DNA of 64,000 nucleotides from Mesorhizobium onobrychidis (GCF_024707545.1 NZ_CP062229.1:5933501-5997500), one strand, 5' to 3'. Shown: positions 17,977 to 27,284, counted from the stretch's first letter. Program-made: numbers and translations. The notes: generated by a model not told the origin, from the sequence alone.

Positions 17977-19269
17977 ATGGGTGTTGAGGTAAGCCGTCTG
18001 TCGAACGGCCTGACAGTCGCCACCGAAACCCTTCCAAGCCTCGAATCCGTCGCTCTTGGTGCCTGGGTCAAATCAGGGGCCCGCAACGAGCGTAGCGAAG
18101 AGCACGGAATGGCCCACTTGCTTGAACATATGGCGTTCAAGGGAACCAGAAGGCGAAGCGCCTTCGAGATCGCCTCGGAAATCGAGGATGTCGGCGGCGA
18201 GATCAATGCCGCCACCAGTGTCGAGACCACCTCCTATTATGCCAGGGTGCTGAGCGACGACGTGCCCCTGGCCGTCGATATCCTCTCCGACATCCTGCAG
18301 GAATCCGAGTTCGACCCGCAGGAGCTGCAGCGCGAGCAGCATGTTATCCTGCAGGAGATCGGCGCCGCCCACGATACGCCCGACGACATCGTCTTCGACC
18401 GCTTCACCGAGACGGCTTTCCGCCACCAGACGATCGGCCGCTCCATCCTGGGCACGCCGGAAACCGTCAAATCCTTCACCTCGAAGCAATTGCACAAATT
18501 CATCGAACGGCAATATGGCGCCGAGCGCATGGTGGTCGTCGCCGCCGGCGACATCAAGCACGACAATTTCGTGCGCGAGGTCGAGAAGCATCTCGGCGGT
18601 TTCCGCAGCAAATCCGACAACACGATGCCGCAATTTGCGCAATATGTCGGCGGCGATTTCCGCGAGGACCGCGACCTGATGGACGCGCAAATCGTGCTGG
18701 GGTTCGAGGGCCGCGCCTATCATGTACGCGACTTCTACGCCTCGCAGGTCCTGTCGATGATCCTTGGCGGCGGCATGTCGTCGCGTCTTTTCCAGGAGGT
18801 CCGCGAAAAGCGCGGGCTGTGCTATTCGGTCTATGCCTTCCACTGGGGCTTTTCCGACACCGGCATATTCGGCGTCCATGCCGCGACCGGGCAGAGCGAC
18901 ATCGCCGAACTGGTGCCGGTGGTTATCGACGAGTTGCAGAAGGCCGGCGAAAACATCCTGCAGGAGGAACTCGACCGGGCACGCGCCCAGTACCGCGCAG
19001 GCCTGATCATGTCCGCCGAAAGCCCGGCCAGCCGTGCCTCGCAGATCGCCCGGCAAATGCTTCTGTTCGGCCGGCCGATCGCCAAGGAAGAGCTGATGGA
19101 ACGGCTGTCGGCGCTGACGGTCGAGCGGCTGACGGACCTGTCGTCACGGCTGTTTTCGACCAAGCCGACGCTGACTGCCGTCGGACCGGTGGGTACCCTC
19201 GCTCCCTATGAGGCGGTCCTCGAGTCGCTTTCGGGCACGCAGACCACGGCCCGAAAGCTCGCCGGCTAA
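17977..19269 (+). CDS. M16-family zinc metallopeptidase (processing-peptidase-like)
   Basis: A 430-residue protein. The inverted zinc motif HLLEH is at residues 47-51 in MAHLLEHMAFKG, and the third ligand Glu is in the LQREQHVILQEI segment. A Gly-rich loop (MILGGGMSSRLF) and the R/Y element (KRGLCYSVYAF) complete the active half. It has no signal peptide and resembles the bacterial relatives of the mitochondrial processing peptidase beta subunit. The native substrate is unknown. It follows thrC by 14 bp and precedes a GNAT gene by 15 bp, so the three probably share a transcript. Confidence 0.93.
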   Translation: MGVEVSRLSNGLTVATETLPSLESVALGAWVKSGARNERSEEHGMAHLLEHMAFKGTRRRSAFEIASEIEDVGGEINAATSVETTSYYARVLSDDVPLAVDILSDILQESEFDPQELQREQHVILQEIGAAHDTPDDIVFDRFTETAFRHQTIGRSILGTPETVKSFTSKQLHKFIERQYGAERMVVVAAGDIKHDNFVREVEKHLGGFRSKSDNTMPQFAQYVGGDFREDRDLMDAQIVLGFEGRAYHVRDFYASQVLSMILGGGMSSRLFQEVREKRGLCYSVYAFHWGFSDTGIFGVHAATGQSDIAELVPVVIDELQKAGENILQEELDRARAQYRAGLIMSAESPASRASQIARQMLLFGRPIAKEELMERLSALTVERLTDLSSRLFSTKPTLTAVGPVGTLAPYEAVLESLSGTQTTARKLAG

Positions 19270-19284
19270 GTCCATCAAAGCGTC

Positions 19285-19881
19285 ATGTTCGCGCTCCCTT
19301 TCTTTCGCCGTGACCTGCCGGCACTGAAGGGTGACCGGGTCACGCTACGGGTGCCGCTGACCAACGACTATCGCGAATGGTCGGTGCTGCGCGGGGAAAG
19401 CCGCGCCTTCCTGGAGCCGTGGGAGCCGCGGTGGAACCCCGACGAGCTCGACCGCACGGCCTGGCGGCATCGCCTCAGCCGCTATCGCGAAGACTATGCC
19501 CAGGGAACGGCCATAGCCTTCTTCATCTTCGAGAAAGGCAACGGCAAGCTTGTCGGTGGAATCACCCTCGGCAACATCCGCCACGGCGTCGCACAAAGCG
19601 GCCATATCGGCTACTGGATCGGCGAGCGCTACAGCGGCCGTGGCCTGATGACCGACGCGGTCAAGGTGGTGACGCGCTTCGCCTTCGATACGCTGAGGTT
19701 GCACCGGATCGAAGCTGCCTGTATTCCCGACAACGCCCGGTCGATCCGCGTGCTTGAAAAAGCCGGATTCCGGCGCGAAGGACTTCTGCGATCCTATCTC
19801 AGGATCAATGGCATCTGGCAGGACCACTACCTCTACGCCCGGATCGAGGACGATCCGCCGGGCGCGGGAACGAAGGACTGA
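19285..19881 (+). CDS. RimJ/RimL-type GNAT N-acetyltransferase
   Basis: A 198-residue GNAT-fold protein. Acetyl-CoA binding is indicated by the motif A region GYWIGERYSGRGLMTDAV and motif B RIEAACIPDNARSIRVLEKAGF, both typical of the RimJ/RimL family that acetylates N-termini of ribosomal or other proteins. The substrate cannot be predicted. It sits between the M16 peptidase and the GGDEF/EAL gene, with a 3-bp gap to the latter, which implies co-transcription. Confidence 0.9.
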   Translation: MFALPFFRRDLPALKGDRVTLRVPLTNDYREWSVLRGESRAFLEPWEPRWNPDELDRTAWRHRLSRYREDYAQGTAIAFFIFEKGNGKLVGGITLGNIRHGVAQSGHIGYWIGERYSGRGLMTDAVKVVTRFAFDTLRLHRIEAACIPDNARSIRVLEKAGFRREGLLRSYLRINGIWQDHYLYARIEDDPPGAGTKD

Positions 19882-19884
19882 TTT

Positions 19885-22773
19885 TTGACGAATTTCCTGC
19901 GAATCGGGTCGTTGTTCGCCTTTGTGCTGACGGCAATCGTCGTGCTCTGCGCGGCGTCCTCGGCCTTCGCCGTCGAGCCGATCAAGATCGCCCGCGACGA
20001 CGTGGCGCTCGATCTTTCGGGCGCCGTCGAAATCTACCGCAACCAGGGCGAGAACTTTCAGGTGTCGACCGCTCCAGGCCCGGACGGCATCGTGCGGCGC
20101 ATCGAGGTCGAGGCCAATGATGCGCGCTCGACCGGCGACTGGGCGGTGTTCGCACTTGCCAACACCACCGACCAGCAGCTCGACAGGCTGATCGTCGCAC
20201 CGCATTTCCGGCTGGTGAATTCCGGCATCTTCTGGCCGGATCTCGGCTCGACCCGCATTGCCGCGATCACGCCCAGCGAGGGCTTCGCGCTCGATCGCCA
20301 GGCCAGCCCTGACGCCGATGTGTTCCGGGTGACGCTGAACCCCGGAACGGTGATCACCTTCATTGCCGAACTTGCCTCGCCCAAACTGCCGCAGGTCTAT
20401 CTATGGGATCCGGAATCCTACAAGGATTCGGTCAATTCCTACACGCTGTTTCGCGGTATCGTCATCGGCATCGCCGGCCTCCTGGCGCTGTTCCTGACCA
20501 TCCTTTTCGTCGTCAAGGGGACCTCGATGTTCCCGGCAACCGCAGCACTCGCCTGGGCGGTGCTCGCCTATATCTGCATTGATTTCGGCTTTCTCAACAA
20601 GGTTTTGGAAATATCGCCCGGCAACGAGCAGATGTGGCGAGCCGGAACGGAGGTGGCGCTTGCGGCGACCTTCGTGGTGTTCCTGTTCGCCTATCTCAAC
20701 CTCAACCGATGGCACGGCCATTTCAGCTACGGCGCGCTGGTCTGGATTCTGGGGCTGGTACTGATCGCAGGCGTTGCAATCGTCGATCCGGCGGTCGCCG
20801 CCGGCATCGCCAGGCTGTCCTTCGCCGCCACCGCGCTGACCGGCCTCGGCCTGATCATCTTCCTCGGCATACGCGGCTACGACCGTGCCATCATGCTGGT
20901 GCCCAGTTGGGTCATGGTCCTGTTGTGGCTATGCGGGTCGTGGATGGCGATCACCGGCATGCTCGACAACGACATCGCCCAGCCGGCATTGGGCGGCGGG
21001 CTGATCCTCATCATCCTGCTGATCGGCTTCACCGTCATGCAGCACGCCTTTGCAGGCGGCGCGCTGCATCAGGGCCTGTTCTCCGATCTCGAACGGCAGG
21101 CGCTGGCCGTCGCCGGATCGGGCGACACGGTTTGGGACTGGGACGTGATGCGCGACCGCGTCGTCACCAAGCCGGATGTCAGCATCCAGCTTGGCCTTGC
21201 GCCCGACAGCCTGGGCGGCGCCGCCCGCAACTGGCTGCCGGTGCTGCATGCCGATGATCGCGACACGTTCCGCACAACGCTCGACGTGGTGCTCGAACAC
21301 CGGCGCGGCCGTGTGTCGCAGAATTTCCGCCTGCGCGGTGCCGACGGGCACTATCACTGGTTTTCGCTGCGCGCCCGGCCGGTGATCGGATCAGACGGCG
21401 AGGTCATCCGCTGCGTCGGCACCATGGTCGACGTGACGGAGCAGAAGAAGTCCGAGGAGAGGCTGCTGCACGATGCCGTGCACGACAATCTGACCGGTCT
21501 GCCGAACCGGGAATTGCTGATGAACCGGCTGGAGGCGATCATCTCGATTGCGCGCACGGAAGAGAAGGTGCGTCCGACCGTCTTCGTCATCGACATCGAC
21601 CGGTTCAAGCAGGTCAATGACGGGCTCGGCATCTCGGCCGGCGATACCATCCTGCTCACCATTGCGCGCCGGCTGCACCGGCTGCTCAAGCCGAAGGATT
21701 CGCTGTCACGCTTTGCCGGCGACCAGTTCGCACTGATGCTGCTTTCCGAACAGGACCCGGCCCGCATCGCCGCTGTTGCCGACGCCATCAAGCATGCGAT
21801 CAACAATCCGATCACCTTTGCCAAGCGCGAGATCGTGCTGACGGCCTCGATCGGGCTGGTCACCTGGACCTCGGCGCAGAGTTCGGCCGAGGATATGGTC
21901 AAGGACGCCGAGCTTGCCATGCACCAGGCCAAGCGTTTCGGCGGCGACAGGATCGAGCCGTTCCGCCCCGCCTTCCGGACCGTTGGCACCGACCGGCTGC
22001 AGTTCGAGTCCGACCTGCGCCGCGCCATCGAACGGCGCGAATTCACACTCGCTTACCAGCCCATCGTGCGGCTCGAAGACGGCAGCGTTGCCGGCTTCGA
22101 GGCGCTTTTGCGCTGGGACCATCCGCGCCGCGGCATGATCCCGCCGGGCGATTTCATCCCGGTCGCCGAGAGCTGCGGCCTGATCGTGCAGCTTGGCTTG
22201 TTCGCCATGCAACAGGCCGCCGAAGATCTGGCCGGATGGCAAAAGCAGATCGGCGACGCGCCGCTGTCGGTTTCGGTCAACCTGTCCAGCCGTCAGCTCA
22301 TCCGCCGCGATCTGGTCAGTGACGTCCGCTCGGTGATCGCGCGGGCCAATCTGAAGCCGCGCTGCTTCCGGCTCGAACTCACCGAATCGTTGGTAATGGA
22401 CAATCCCGAGCAGACGGCCCATGTGCTGAACAAGCTGAAGAAGCTTGGTATCGGCCTGTCGCTGGACGATTTCGGCACCGGCTATTCATCGCTGGCCTAT
22501 CTGACGCGCTTCCCGTTCGACACGATCAAGATCGACAAGAGCTTCGTCGACGACGCGACACCGAAGCGCGCGGTGCTGCTCAAATCCATGGTCAACATGG
22601 CACATGAACTCGGCCTTTCGGTCGTGGCCGAGGGCATTTCGGATGAAAGCGATGCGCTCAAACTGCGCCAGATGGGCTGCGAGTATGTGCAGAGCTTCAT
22701 GTTCGGCGCGCCGATGCCCGGCGATCAGGTGCTGAAGACGCTGAAGGAACAGTATCCGCTGACTAGGGCTTGA
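19885..22773 (+). CDS. Membrane GGDEF/EAL protein, probable c-di-GMP phosphodiesterase
   Basis: A 962-residue protein with a TTG start. Order: signal-like segment (residues 7-28), periplasmic domain of about 150 residues, a run of roughly seven membrane helices (about 190-400, 7TMR-DISM-like), a PAS/PAC domain (about 410-515), GGDEF (about 520-680) and EAL (about 695-950). The GGDEF signature is AGDQF at 611-615, so cyclase activity is probably lost. The EAL catalytic set is present: E739 of EALLRW, N in SVNLSSRQ, E in LELTES, DD in LDDFGTGYSS, K in IKIDKSF and E in VVAEGI. It should hydrolyse c-di-GMP in response to a periplasmic or membrane cue. Confidence 0.92.
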   Translation: MTNFLRIGSLFAFVLTAIVVLCAASSAFAVEPIKIARDDVALDLSGAVEIYRNQGENFQVSTAPGPDGIVRRIEVEANDARSTGDWAVFALANTTDQQLDRLIVAPHFRLVNSGIFWPDLGSTRIAAITPSEGFALDRQASPDADVFRVTLNPGTVITFIAELASPKLPQVYLWDPESYKDSVNSYTLFRGIVIGIAGLLALFLTILFVVKGTSMFPATAALAWAVLAYICIDFGFLNKVLEISPGNEQMWRAGTEVALAATFVVFLFAYLNLNRWHGHFSYGALVWILGLVLIAGVAIVDPAVAAGIARLSFAATALTGLGLIIFLGIRGYDRAIMLVPSWVMVLLWLCGSWMAITGMLDNDIAQPALGGGLILIILLIGFTVMQHAFAGGALHQGLFSDLERQALAVAGSGDTVWDWDVMRDRVVTKPDVSIQLGLAPDSLGGAARNWLPVLHADDRDTFRTTLDVVLEHRRGRVSQNFRLRGADGHYHWFSLRARPVIGSDGEVIRCVGTMVDVTEQKKSEERLLHDAVHDNLTGLPNRELLMNRLEAIISIARTEEKVRPTVFVIDIDRFKQVNDGLGISAGDTILLTIARRLHRLLKPKDSLSRFAGDQFALMLLSEQDPARIAAVADAIKHAINNPITFAKREIVLTASIGLVTWTSAQSSAEDMVKDAELAMHQAKRFGGDRIEPFRPAFRTVGTDRLQFESDLRRAIERREFTLAYQPIVRLEDGSVAGFEALLRWDHPRRGMIPPGDFIPVAESCGLIVQLGLFAMQQAAEDLAGWQKQIGDAPLSVSVNLSSRQLIRRDLVSDVRSVIARANLKPRCFRLELTESLVMDNPEQTAHVLNKLKKLGIGLSLDDFGTGYSSLAYLTRFPFDTIKIDKSFVDDATPKRAVLLKSMVNMAHELGLSVVAEGISDESDALKLRQMGCEYVQSFMFGAPMPGDQVLKTLKEQYPLTRA

Positions 22774-22782
22774 TTTCGTGCA

Positions 22783-22821
22783 AGTCGTTGTCGCAAAACC
22801 GCTACACAGTTTTGGGCGACT
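22783..22821. repeat. Palindromic rhizobial intergenic repeat, degenerate copy
   Basis: AGTCG (22783-22787) pairs with CGACT (22817-22821) around GTCGCAAAACCGCTACACAG and TTTTGGG. The core CGCAAAACCG..GC...TTTTG resembles the element at 32157-32197. It lies just after the GGDEF/EAL stop and may act as a 3' RNA structure. Confidence 0.5.
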
Positions 22822-22942
22822 GGTGGGGTCCGCTTTCAGGCGCTTGGAGGTTGCAAGTTAATCCTTCTGGTCGCGCAGTATCGAAAACTTTAATTTCCTA
22901 TCCGTGGCGCGGCTCCGTCAATGTTGGAAAGCCTGAATTAAA

Positions 22943-23869
22943 TTAACGTCGGCGATAGAGATAGTTCTCGGAAAGGCCGAGGCGACGGCACGACTGGACG
23001 GCTGGTGATGAAGGGAGCACGATGCTCTCGCAGATTGCAGCCGTCGTCTTCACAAAAGCACGCTCCCACGGCTTCAACGTCCATCGGTCGCCGAGTGCCA
23101 AGCGCTTGCGCACCCAGCGGGGCAGGATCTCGACTGCCGCCTTCAGAAATGGCCGCTGAAGCGGTCGAGCCACTCCCGGCAAGGCGGGAACGTCTTCCAT
23201 GATCTCCAGGAACTCCGAGACGATCGGCGATGGGACGAGTCTTTGCCGCATCACATCGAACAGCGCGTAAAGCTCGGCCTGTGACGTGGGCGCGCCGGCC
23301 GCACCATAGAGAAGCGCGACGGGGCGAGCCTCAGCAGACATCGCGTCCCGTTCGAAAAAATGCAGACGATGCACATAGACGTGATACGCCTCCATGAAAC
23401 CAAACCCCGCCGTCGCTTGCACCCAGTCCAGCAACTCCGGGTCGGTGGCGTGGTATGGCTCACCTTCGCTGGTTCGACCTGAAACGCGCCCATGCATCCT
23501 GACCACACCTTCAATCATGGCCTTAGCCTTGGTTCGAGGGCCGTAGACCGTAACCAAGGCAGCGAGGCCGGTACGCTGCAATCGTCGGAGCGCGTGCGAG
23601 CGGAATGTGCTGTGCTGCCAAATGGCGTCGCGAACCCGCGGCTCTGCCAATTCGAGCAGCACCGCAGTAACCCCGCCGATGAACAGCGCAACAGGGTTCT
23701 TGAAAATACGCCAGGACACCGAGTTGGGCGGTAACAGCGCCGGCTCGCCTTCCGGGGTCGAGAAGTCCATCTGCGATCCGAGCCGCTGGCGCATGAACGA
23801 CTGCGCAAGAGTATCCACACGACGCTCAAGCGGGCGAGGCAGAAGAATGATGCCCGAATTGCCAAACAT
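22943..23869 (-). CDS. Oxygenase MpaB-family (DUF2236) protein
   Basis: A 308-residue cytoplasmic protein with GGAGGCG a few bases before the ATG. The segments PVALFIGGVTAVLLELAEP, TVYGPRTKAKAMIEGVVRMH and HATDPELLDWVQATAGFG match DUF2236, the family that includes the latex-clearing protein Lcp and fungal MpaB. Some members are heme oxygenases with conserved Arg/His ligands. The histidine in YHATDPELL and in the EAYHVYVHRL stretch fits such a role. The substrate is unknown. It is isolated, with no operon partner. Confidence 0.82.
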   Translation of the reverse strand: MFGNSGIILLPRPLERRVDTLAQSFMRQRLGSQMDFSTPEGEPALLPPNSVSWRIFKNPVALFIGGVTAVLLELAEPRVRDAIWQHSTFRSHALRRLQRTGLAALVTVYGPRTKAKAMIEGVVRMHGRVSGRTSEGEPYHATDPELLDWVQATAGFGFMEAYHVYVHRLHFFERDAMSAEARPVALLYGAAGAPTSQAELYALFDVMRQRLVPSPIVSEFLEIMEDVPALPGVARPLQRPFLKAAVEILPRWVRKRLALGDRWTLKPWERAFVKTTAAICESIVLPSSPAVQSCRRLGLSENYLYRRR

Positions 23870-24036
23870 CGTACGCCTCCGACTCCTGGGAACAACAAGC
23901 GTTAGACCTGTGAGCTAGCGGATGCAGCACGAACGTCCTAGTCTTTCCGTCGTTCCAAATGATCAGCCTGGCGCGCTGCGCATGACCCGCAAGAACACCG
24001 GGCCCGGATGTTCATCACGAGCCCGGTCGTGTGGCC

Positions 24037-24300
24037 TTATGGGGTAAGATCGAGCGCCGGTACGATTCTGTGATAGGGCAGCCCCGCATCGTCGTTTAGA
24101 CGCTTCACGTCGATATCGGAGGCAGCGTTAAACAGGCACATGCAGCGTCCGTCCTCCGGTGCGAAGGTCGAGCGCAGATAGCTGATGTCGGTGCCGTTGG
24201 AGGTCATCTCGGCGGCTTTGCTGATCGCCGCCTTCTGCGCATCTCCCAGAGCTTCCATGCTGATGCGCTTGAGATCGCGTTCCACCATGTAGACAGTCAT
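24037..24300 (-). CDS. DUF4242 family small protein (SCO4226 nickel-binding-like)
   Basis: An 87-residue protein from the ATG at 24300, preceded by a strong GGAGGAGA site; the longer frame upstream runs through regulatory DNA. MTVYMVERDLKRISMEAL and LRSTFAPEDGRCMCLFNAAS are typical of DUF4242, a ferredoxin-like-fold family of which one member binds nickel. No transport or enzyme function is known. It is divergent from a LysR regulator with palindromes between them, so that regulator probably controls it. Confidence 0.82.
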   Translation of the reverse strand: MTVYMVERDLKRISMEALGDAQKAAISKAAEMTSNGTDISYLRSTFAPEDGRCMCLFNAASDIDVKRLNDDAGLPYHRIVPALDLTP

Positions 24301-24374
24301 TTCCAGATCTCCTCCTGTGAACAGTGACCACAGGAGTTGAATGCAGCGGCGGGCGAAAGAGAACGACATTTTTT

Positions 24375-24403
24375 CTATCGATCGATAGCCGACAGTTATC
24401 GAT
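24375..24403. promoter_or_regulatory. LysR-type operator between DUF4242 gene and lysR
   Basis: CTATCGATCGATAG (24375-24388) is a perfect 14-bp palindrome. It overlaps ATCGATA-N9-TATCGAT (24381-24403), a 7-bp inverted pair containing the LysR-box form T-N11-A (ATA...TAT). It sits 75 bp upstream of the DUF4242 start and 49 bp upstream of the lysR start, the expected position for a regulator of both. Confidence 0.7.
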
Positions 24404-24451
24404 GAAAGGGTTACAATGTCGTTTCGTGGAACCGCCTCGGGAGGGCTCGCC

Positions 24452-25330
24452 ATGGAGATGTTTCAGGTCCGCTACGTGCTTGCCGCCGCGAAGATGCTGA
24501 ACTTCACCAAGGCCGCCACCGATTGCAATGTGTCTCAGCCGGCGCTCACCAAAGCGGTCAAGACGCTCGAGGATGAGCTTGGCGCGCCCTTGTTCCACCG
24601 CGAGGGAAAGCGCGTCCTCCTGAGTGAGTTCGGGCGCTCCATCCTGCCGCATCTTCAGCAGATCATGCAGGAGACCCACGCAACCAGAACGCTTGCCGAC
24701 AATTTCAGGCTGCTCAACCAGGTGCCGATCCGCCTCGGCGTCATGTCGACCATCGGCCATGTGAAACTCGCCCGGTTCCTCGCAAAGTTCCAGCGCGACT
24801 ATCATGGCGTCGAGCTTGAAGTCAGCGAGGCGAGCGTTCAGGAACTGAAAAACAGGCTTGAGCAAGGCGATCTCGATCTTGCCGTTCTCAATCCGCTGGA
24901 GGGATTGGGAGCGGCTTTCCGCGTCCATGATCTCTACAGTGAGCGCTACGTCGTCGTATTCGCGCCGGATCACCGGCTTGCGAGCCTCAATGCAATCAAG
25001 TTGGTCGATCTCTCTCAAGAACCCTATGTCGATCGTCTGTCCTGCGAAATGCGGGACCTGGTAATGGGTGTGTGCCGGGAAAGAAACGTCAGCCTTTATG
25101 CCCGCTTTCGTTCCGAGCGCGAGGATTGGGTCCAATCAATGGTGCTGGCGCGGATCGGCTTCGCCTTCATGCCTGAATATTCGGTGACATCGCCTGAACT
25201 TTTGCAGCGTCCGCTGATCGAACCCGCGGTGGCACGCACGGTGTCCCTGGCTAGCGTTCCAGGCCGGCCCTATAGCCCGGCGACGGCGGCAATGGTCCGA
25301 GCTGCCCAGACGTTCGATTGGCCAGGCTAG
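24452..25330 (+). CDS. LysR-family transcriptional regulator
   Basis: A 292-residue regulator starting at ATG 24452 with GGGAGGG upstream; the frame opens 12 codons earlier. The winged helix-turn-helix occupies residues 1-60 (FTKAATDCNVSQPALTKAVK), followed by a linker helix and the two-lobed effector-binding domain (RLGVMSTIGHVKLARFLAKF and later ARIGFAFMPEYS). It probably responds to a small aromatic or oxidant-type molecule, as yet unknown. It is divergent from the DUF4242 gene, with a T-N11-A palindrome in the 151-bp gap. Confidence 0.9.
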   Translation: MEMFQVRYVLAAAKMLNFTKAATDCNVSQPALTKAVKTLEDELGAPLFHREGKRVLLSEFGRSILPHLQQIMQETHATRTLADNFRLLNQVPIRLGVMSTIGHVKLARFLAKFQRDYHGVELEVSEASVQELKNRLEQGDLDLAVLNPLEGLGAAFRVHDLYSERYVVVFAPDHRLASLNAIKLVDLSQEPYVDRLSCEMRDLVMGVCRERNVSLYARFRSEREDWVQSMVLARIGFAFMPEYSVTSPELLQRPLIEPAVARTVSLASVPGRPYSPATAAMVRAAQTFDWPG

Positions 25331-25670
25331 GCGTTTATTGCTGAGGCTTGAGCTACTGCTGATTTGAGATGCCGCCCTGGCGGTCCTCGGGCCGGTACCG
25401 ACCCTGTTCAGGACCTACCGACACTCAATCGCTGCGCATTTTTGGGTGCAGAGGACGAACCCTTCCATGCCTTTCCTTCTGGGCAGCCACACGACGATCC
25501 GTGACCCATCCCGGACGTAGGCCATCCCGGTTGCGGCTACGACATCACTGCTGCATTTGCCCCCTGCAAATCAGTGCGGCGGGCTGCCTTGAAAAGGTCC
25601 CGATATCCAGTCATCCAGCGCCGCCCCGCGCCAGCCGCTAACCAGAGGTTCTCCAGCTACGGGCGGACGG
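25331..25670. other. Intergenic between convergent LysR genes; no gene recognised
   Basis: This 340-bp stretch holds only short unconserved open frames, Cys/Arg/Pro-rich in translation. No terminator hairpin with a T-run was found. It may be decayed accessory DNA. Confidence 0.4.
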
Positions 25671-26621
25671 CTAACCCCAGCATTCGTGCCTGGGCGCAAG
25701 CAGGTCGAAGATCCAAGCCAGCCCCGCATCCATCATCGCAGCCCTCGGTGCGATGGCGTTGAGTTGGAAGGTCGTCAGTGGCAAGGGGGCTTCCAGACTT
25801 ACCACCCCGAACCGCGCTGCATGCCTGGCGACAAATCTCTTCGGCAGTGCGGAAATCAGGTCGGTGTCGGCTAGGACGGCGAGAGCGAACATAAAGCTGG
25901 GTACGGTTAGTGCGATCCGCCGCGAATAGCCTTGCGTCGCCAGAACCTCGTCGACGAAGCCATGAGGATCGCCAGTGAACGAGACGACCAGATGCTTCAT
26001 CTCGCAATAGTGCTCCAGCGTAGGATCGTCCGCGAACGGATGCCCAGCCTGCATCGCCAGGACGAAATCCTCGTTGTAGAGGCTGCGCGCATGGAAGCGC
26101 GTGGGAATATGGCCAGACGGGATGACCGCAATGTCCATCGCGCCTGCCTCCAAATCGGCAAAGGCGCTGCGCCAAGCGCGCTCGGGCGAGGTTTCTCCCG
26201 GCGCGGGAAGCAACTGACGCACGCCGATGTCAATGCCAGGCGCGGTCCGACCCAACTCGGCAAGAAGCGGCGGCAGGAAGACCGCCGCGACGCCGTCGGG
26301 AGCACCGATCGTAAGCCGGCGTGTGGAGTTCGCCGGGTCGAATGGCTCGGCGGTCGAGATGACACTCCTCACCCGCGCCAAGACGTCCGCGATTGGTGAG
26401 GCGAGTTCCATCGCGCGCGCCGTCGGCACAACACCTTTCGGCGTTCTGAGGAAAAGCGGATCATTGAGAAGGCGGCGCAACCGGCCCAGCCCATGACTGA
26501 CTGCCGAAGGCGTCAGATTCAACTTTTCGGCCGCCCGGCCCACGTGGCGTTCGTCGTGCATGATCTCAAACAGAACGAGGAGGTTGAGGTCTGCGCGGGA
26601 AAGGTCAATTCTGTTCAGCAT
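25671..26621 (-). CDS. LysR-family transcriptional regulator
   Basis: A 316-residue regulator. The N-terminal LSRADLNLLVLFEIMHDERH and AAEKLNLTPSAVSHGLGRLR form the helix-turn-helix of the NodD/SyrM-like LysR subgroup (DLNLL...TPSAVSHGLGRLR...DPLF). The effector domain follows (LTIGAPDGVAAVFLPPLLAE). It is divergent from a SnoaL-like protein gene, which is the likely target; the start-to-start distance is 110 bp and holds TTCAGCAT-type inverted motifs. No nod genes are in this window, so a symbiotic role is not suggested. Confidence 0.9.
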   Translation of the reverse strand: MLNRIDLSRADLNLLVLFEIMHDERHVGRAAEKLNLTPSAVSHGLGRLRRLLNDPLFLRTPKGVVPTARAMELASPIADVLARVRSVISTAEPFDPANSTRRLTIGAPDGVAAVFLPPLLAELGRTAPGIDIGVRQLLPAPGETSPERAWRSAFADLEAGAMDIAVIPSGHIPTRFHARSLYNEDFVLAMQAGHPFADDPTLEHYCEMKHLVVSFTGDPHGFVDEVLATQGYSRRIALTVPSFMFALAVLADTDLISALPKRFVARHAARFGVVSLEAPLPLTTFQLNAIAPRAAMMDAGLAWIFDLLAPRHECWG

Positions 26622-26644
26622 ATCGATGAAATCATATCACTGGA

Positions 26645-26659
26645 TTCAGCATCATTGAA
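26645..26659. promoter_or_regulatory. Candidate LysR box upstream of the SnoaL-like gene
   Basis: TTCAGCATCATTGAA has 4-bp inverted ends and the T-N11-A form. TTCAGCAT recurs 31 bp away at 26614-26621 as part of TTCAGCATATCGATGAA, across the lysR start. The motif is short, so chance is possible. Confidence 0.4.
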
Positions 26660-26731
26660 GTGCGATCTCCTGAGCAAGCGGAGCAGCGCAAGGCGCGCTT
26701 CGCATCGGAAACAGATGCAGGGAGCACCCGC

Positions 26732-27284
26732 ATGCCGGTTTCACGACGATCCCTTCTCGCCGCAGCAAGCGCTGGCGTGGCATTGTCACAAACTGCAAGA
26801 TTAACGAAAGCCTCGGCACAGGCTCTTGAGGAGCCTACTATAGACCAGACGGTTGCCGATCTTGTCGAGCGTTCTGCGGAAGCAAATTCGGCGCTGATGC
26901 GCGGGGAGATAACGAAGTACTACGAGGTGATCCCACATACCGAGGACTTCATGCTGATGTCTCCATTCGGCGGAAAGCCCACGCGGGCTTCTGAACTGAC
27001 TGCCGAGCGGATCGAGGCGATGGGCCGCTTTTTCAAGAACGGCACCTTCGAGCAGGAGCTTCTTCAAGCCTATGGTTCCGCCGACATGGTGGTCCTCGCG
27101 ATCATTGAACGACCGCACGTCGAGGTCGGCGGTCTGCCAGCCCAGAATTGGCCGCTGCGGGTTACCTTAGTCTATCGCCGCGAAGAGGCGGAATGGCGCT
27201 TGGTGCATCGGCACGCTGACCCCCCTGGTCAAGGGCGTGAGTCTGGAGCAGGCGGCGGCCCTTGCACGCGGCGAAGCCGCGTGA
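26732..27284 (+). pseudogene. SnoaL-like/DUF4440 exported protein with a C-terminal frameshift
   Basis: The start is taken at ATG 26732 (MPVSRRSLLAAASAGVALSQ), a twin-arginine-like signal. The mature part (residues about 35-165) looks like a DUF4440/SnoaL domain, including MRGEITKYYEVIPHTEDFML and AEWRLVHRHADP. After HADP the written frame turns into an unrelated tail to 27289. Removing one C from the C6 tract at 27220-27225 gives LVKGVSLEQAAALARGEAA and a stop at 27284, which is the natural family C-terminus. It is either a real frameshift late in the gene or a homopolymer error. LysR is divergent. Confidence 0.72.

Noticed and set aside
25671..26621. NodD-type symbiotic regulator
   Set aside because: The helix-turn-helix is of the NodD-like LysR subgroup, but there is no nod box or nod gene in the window; the divergent SnoaL-like gene is a simpler target.
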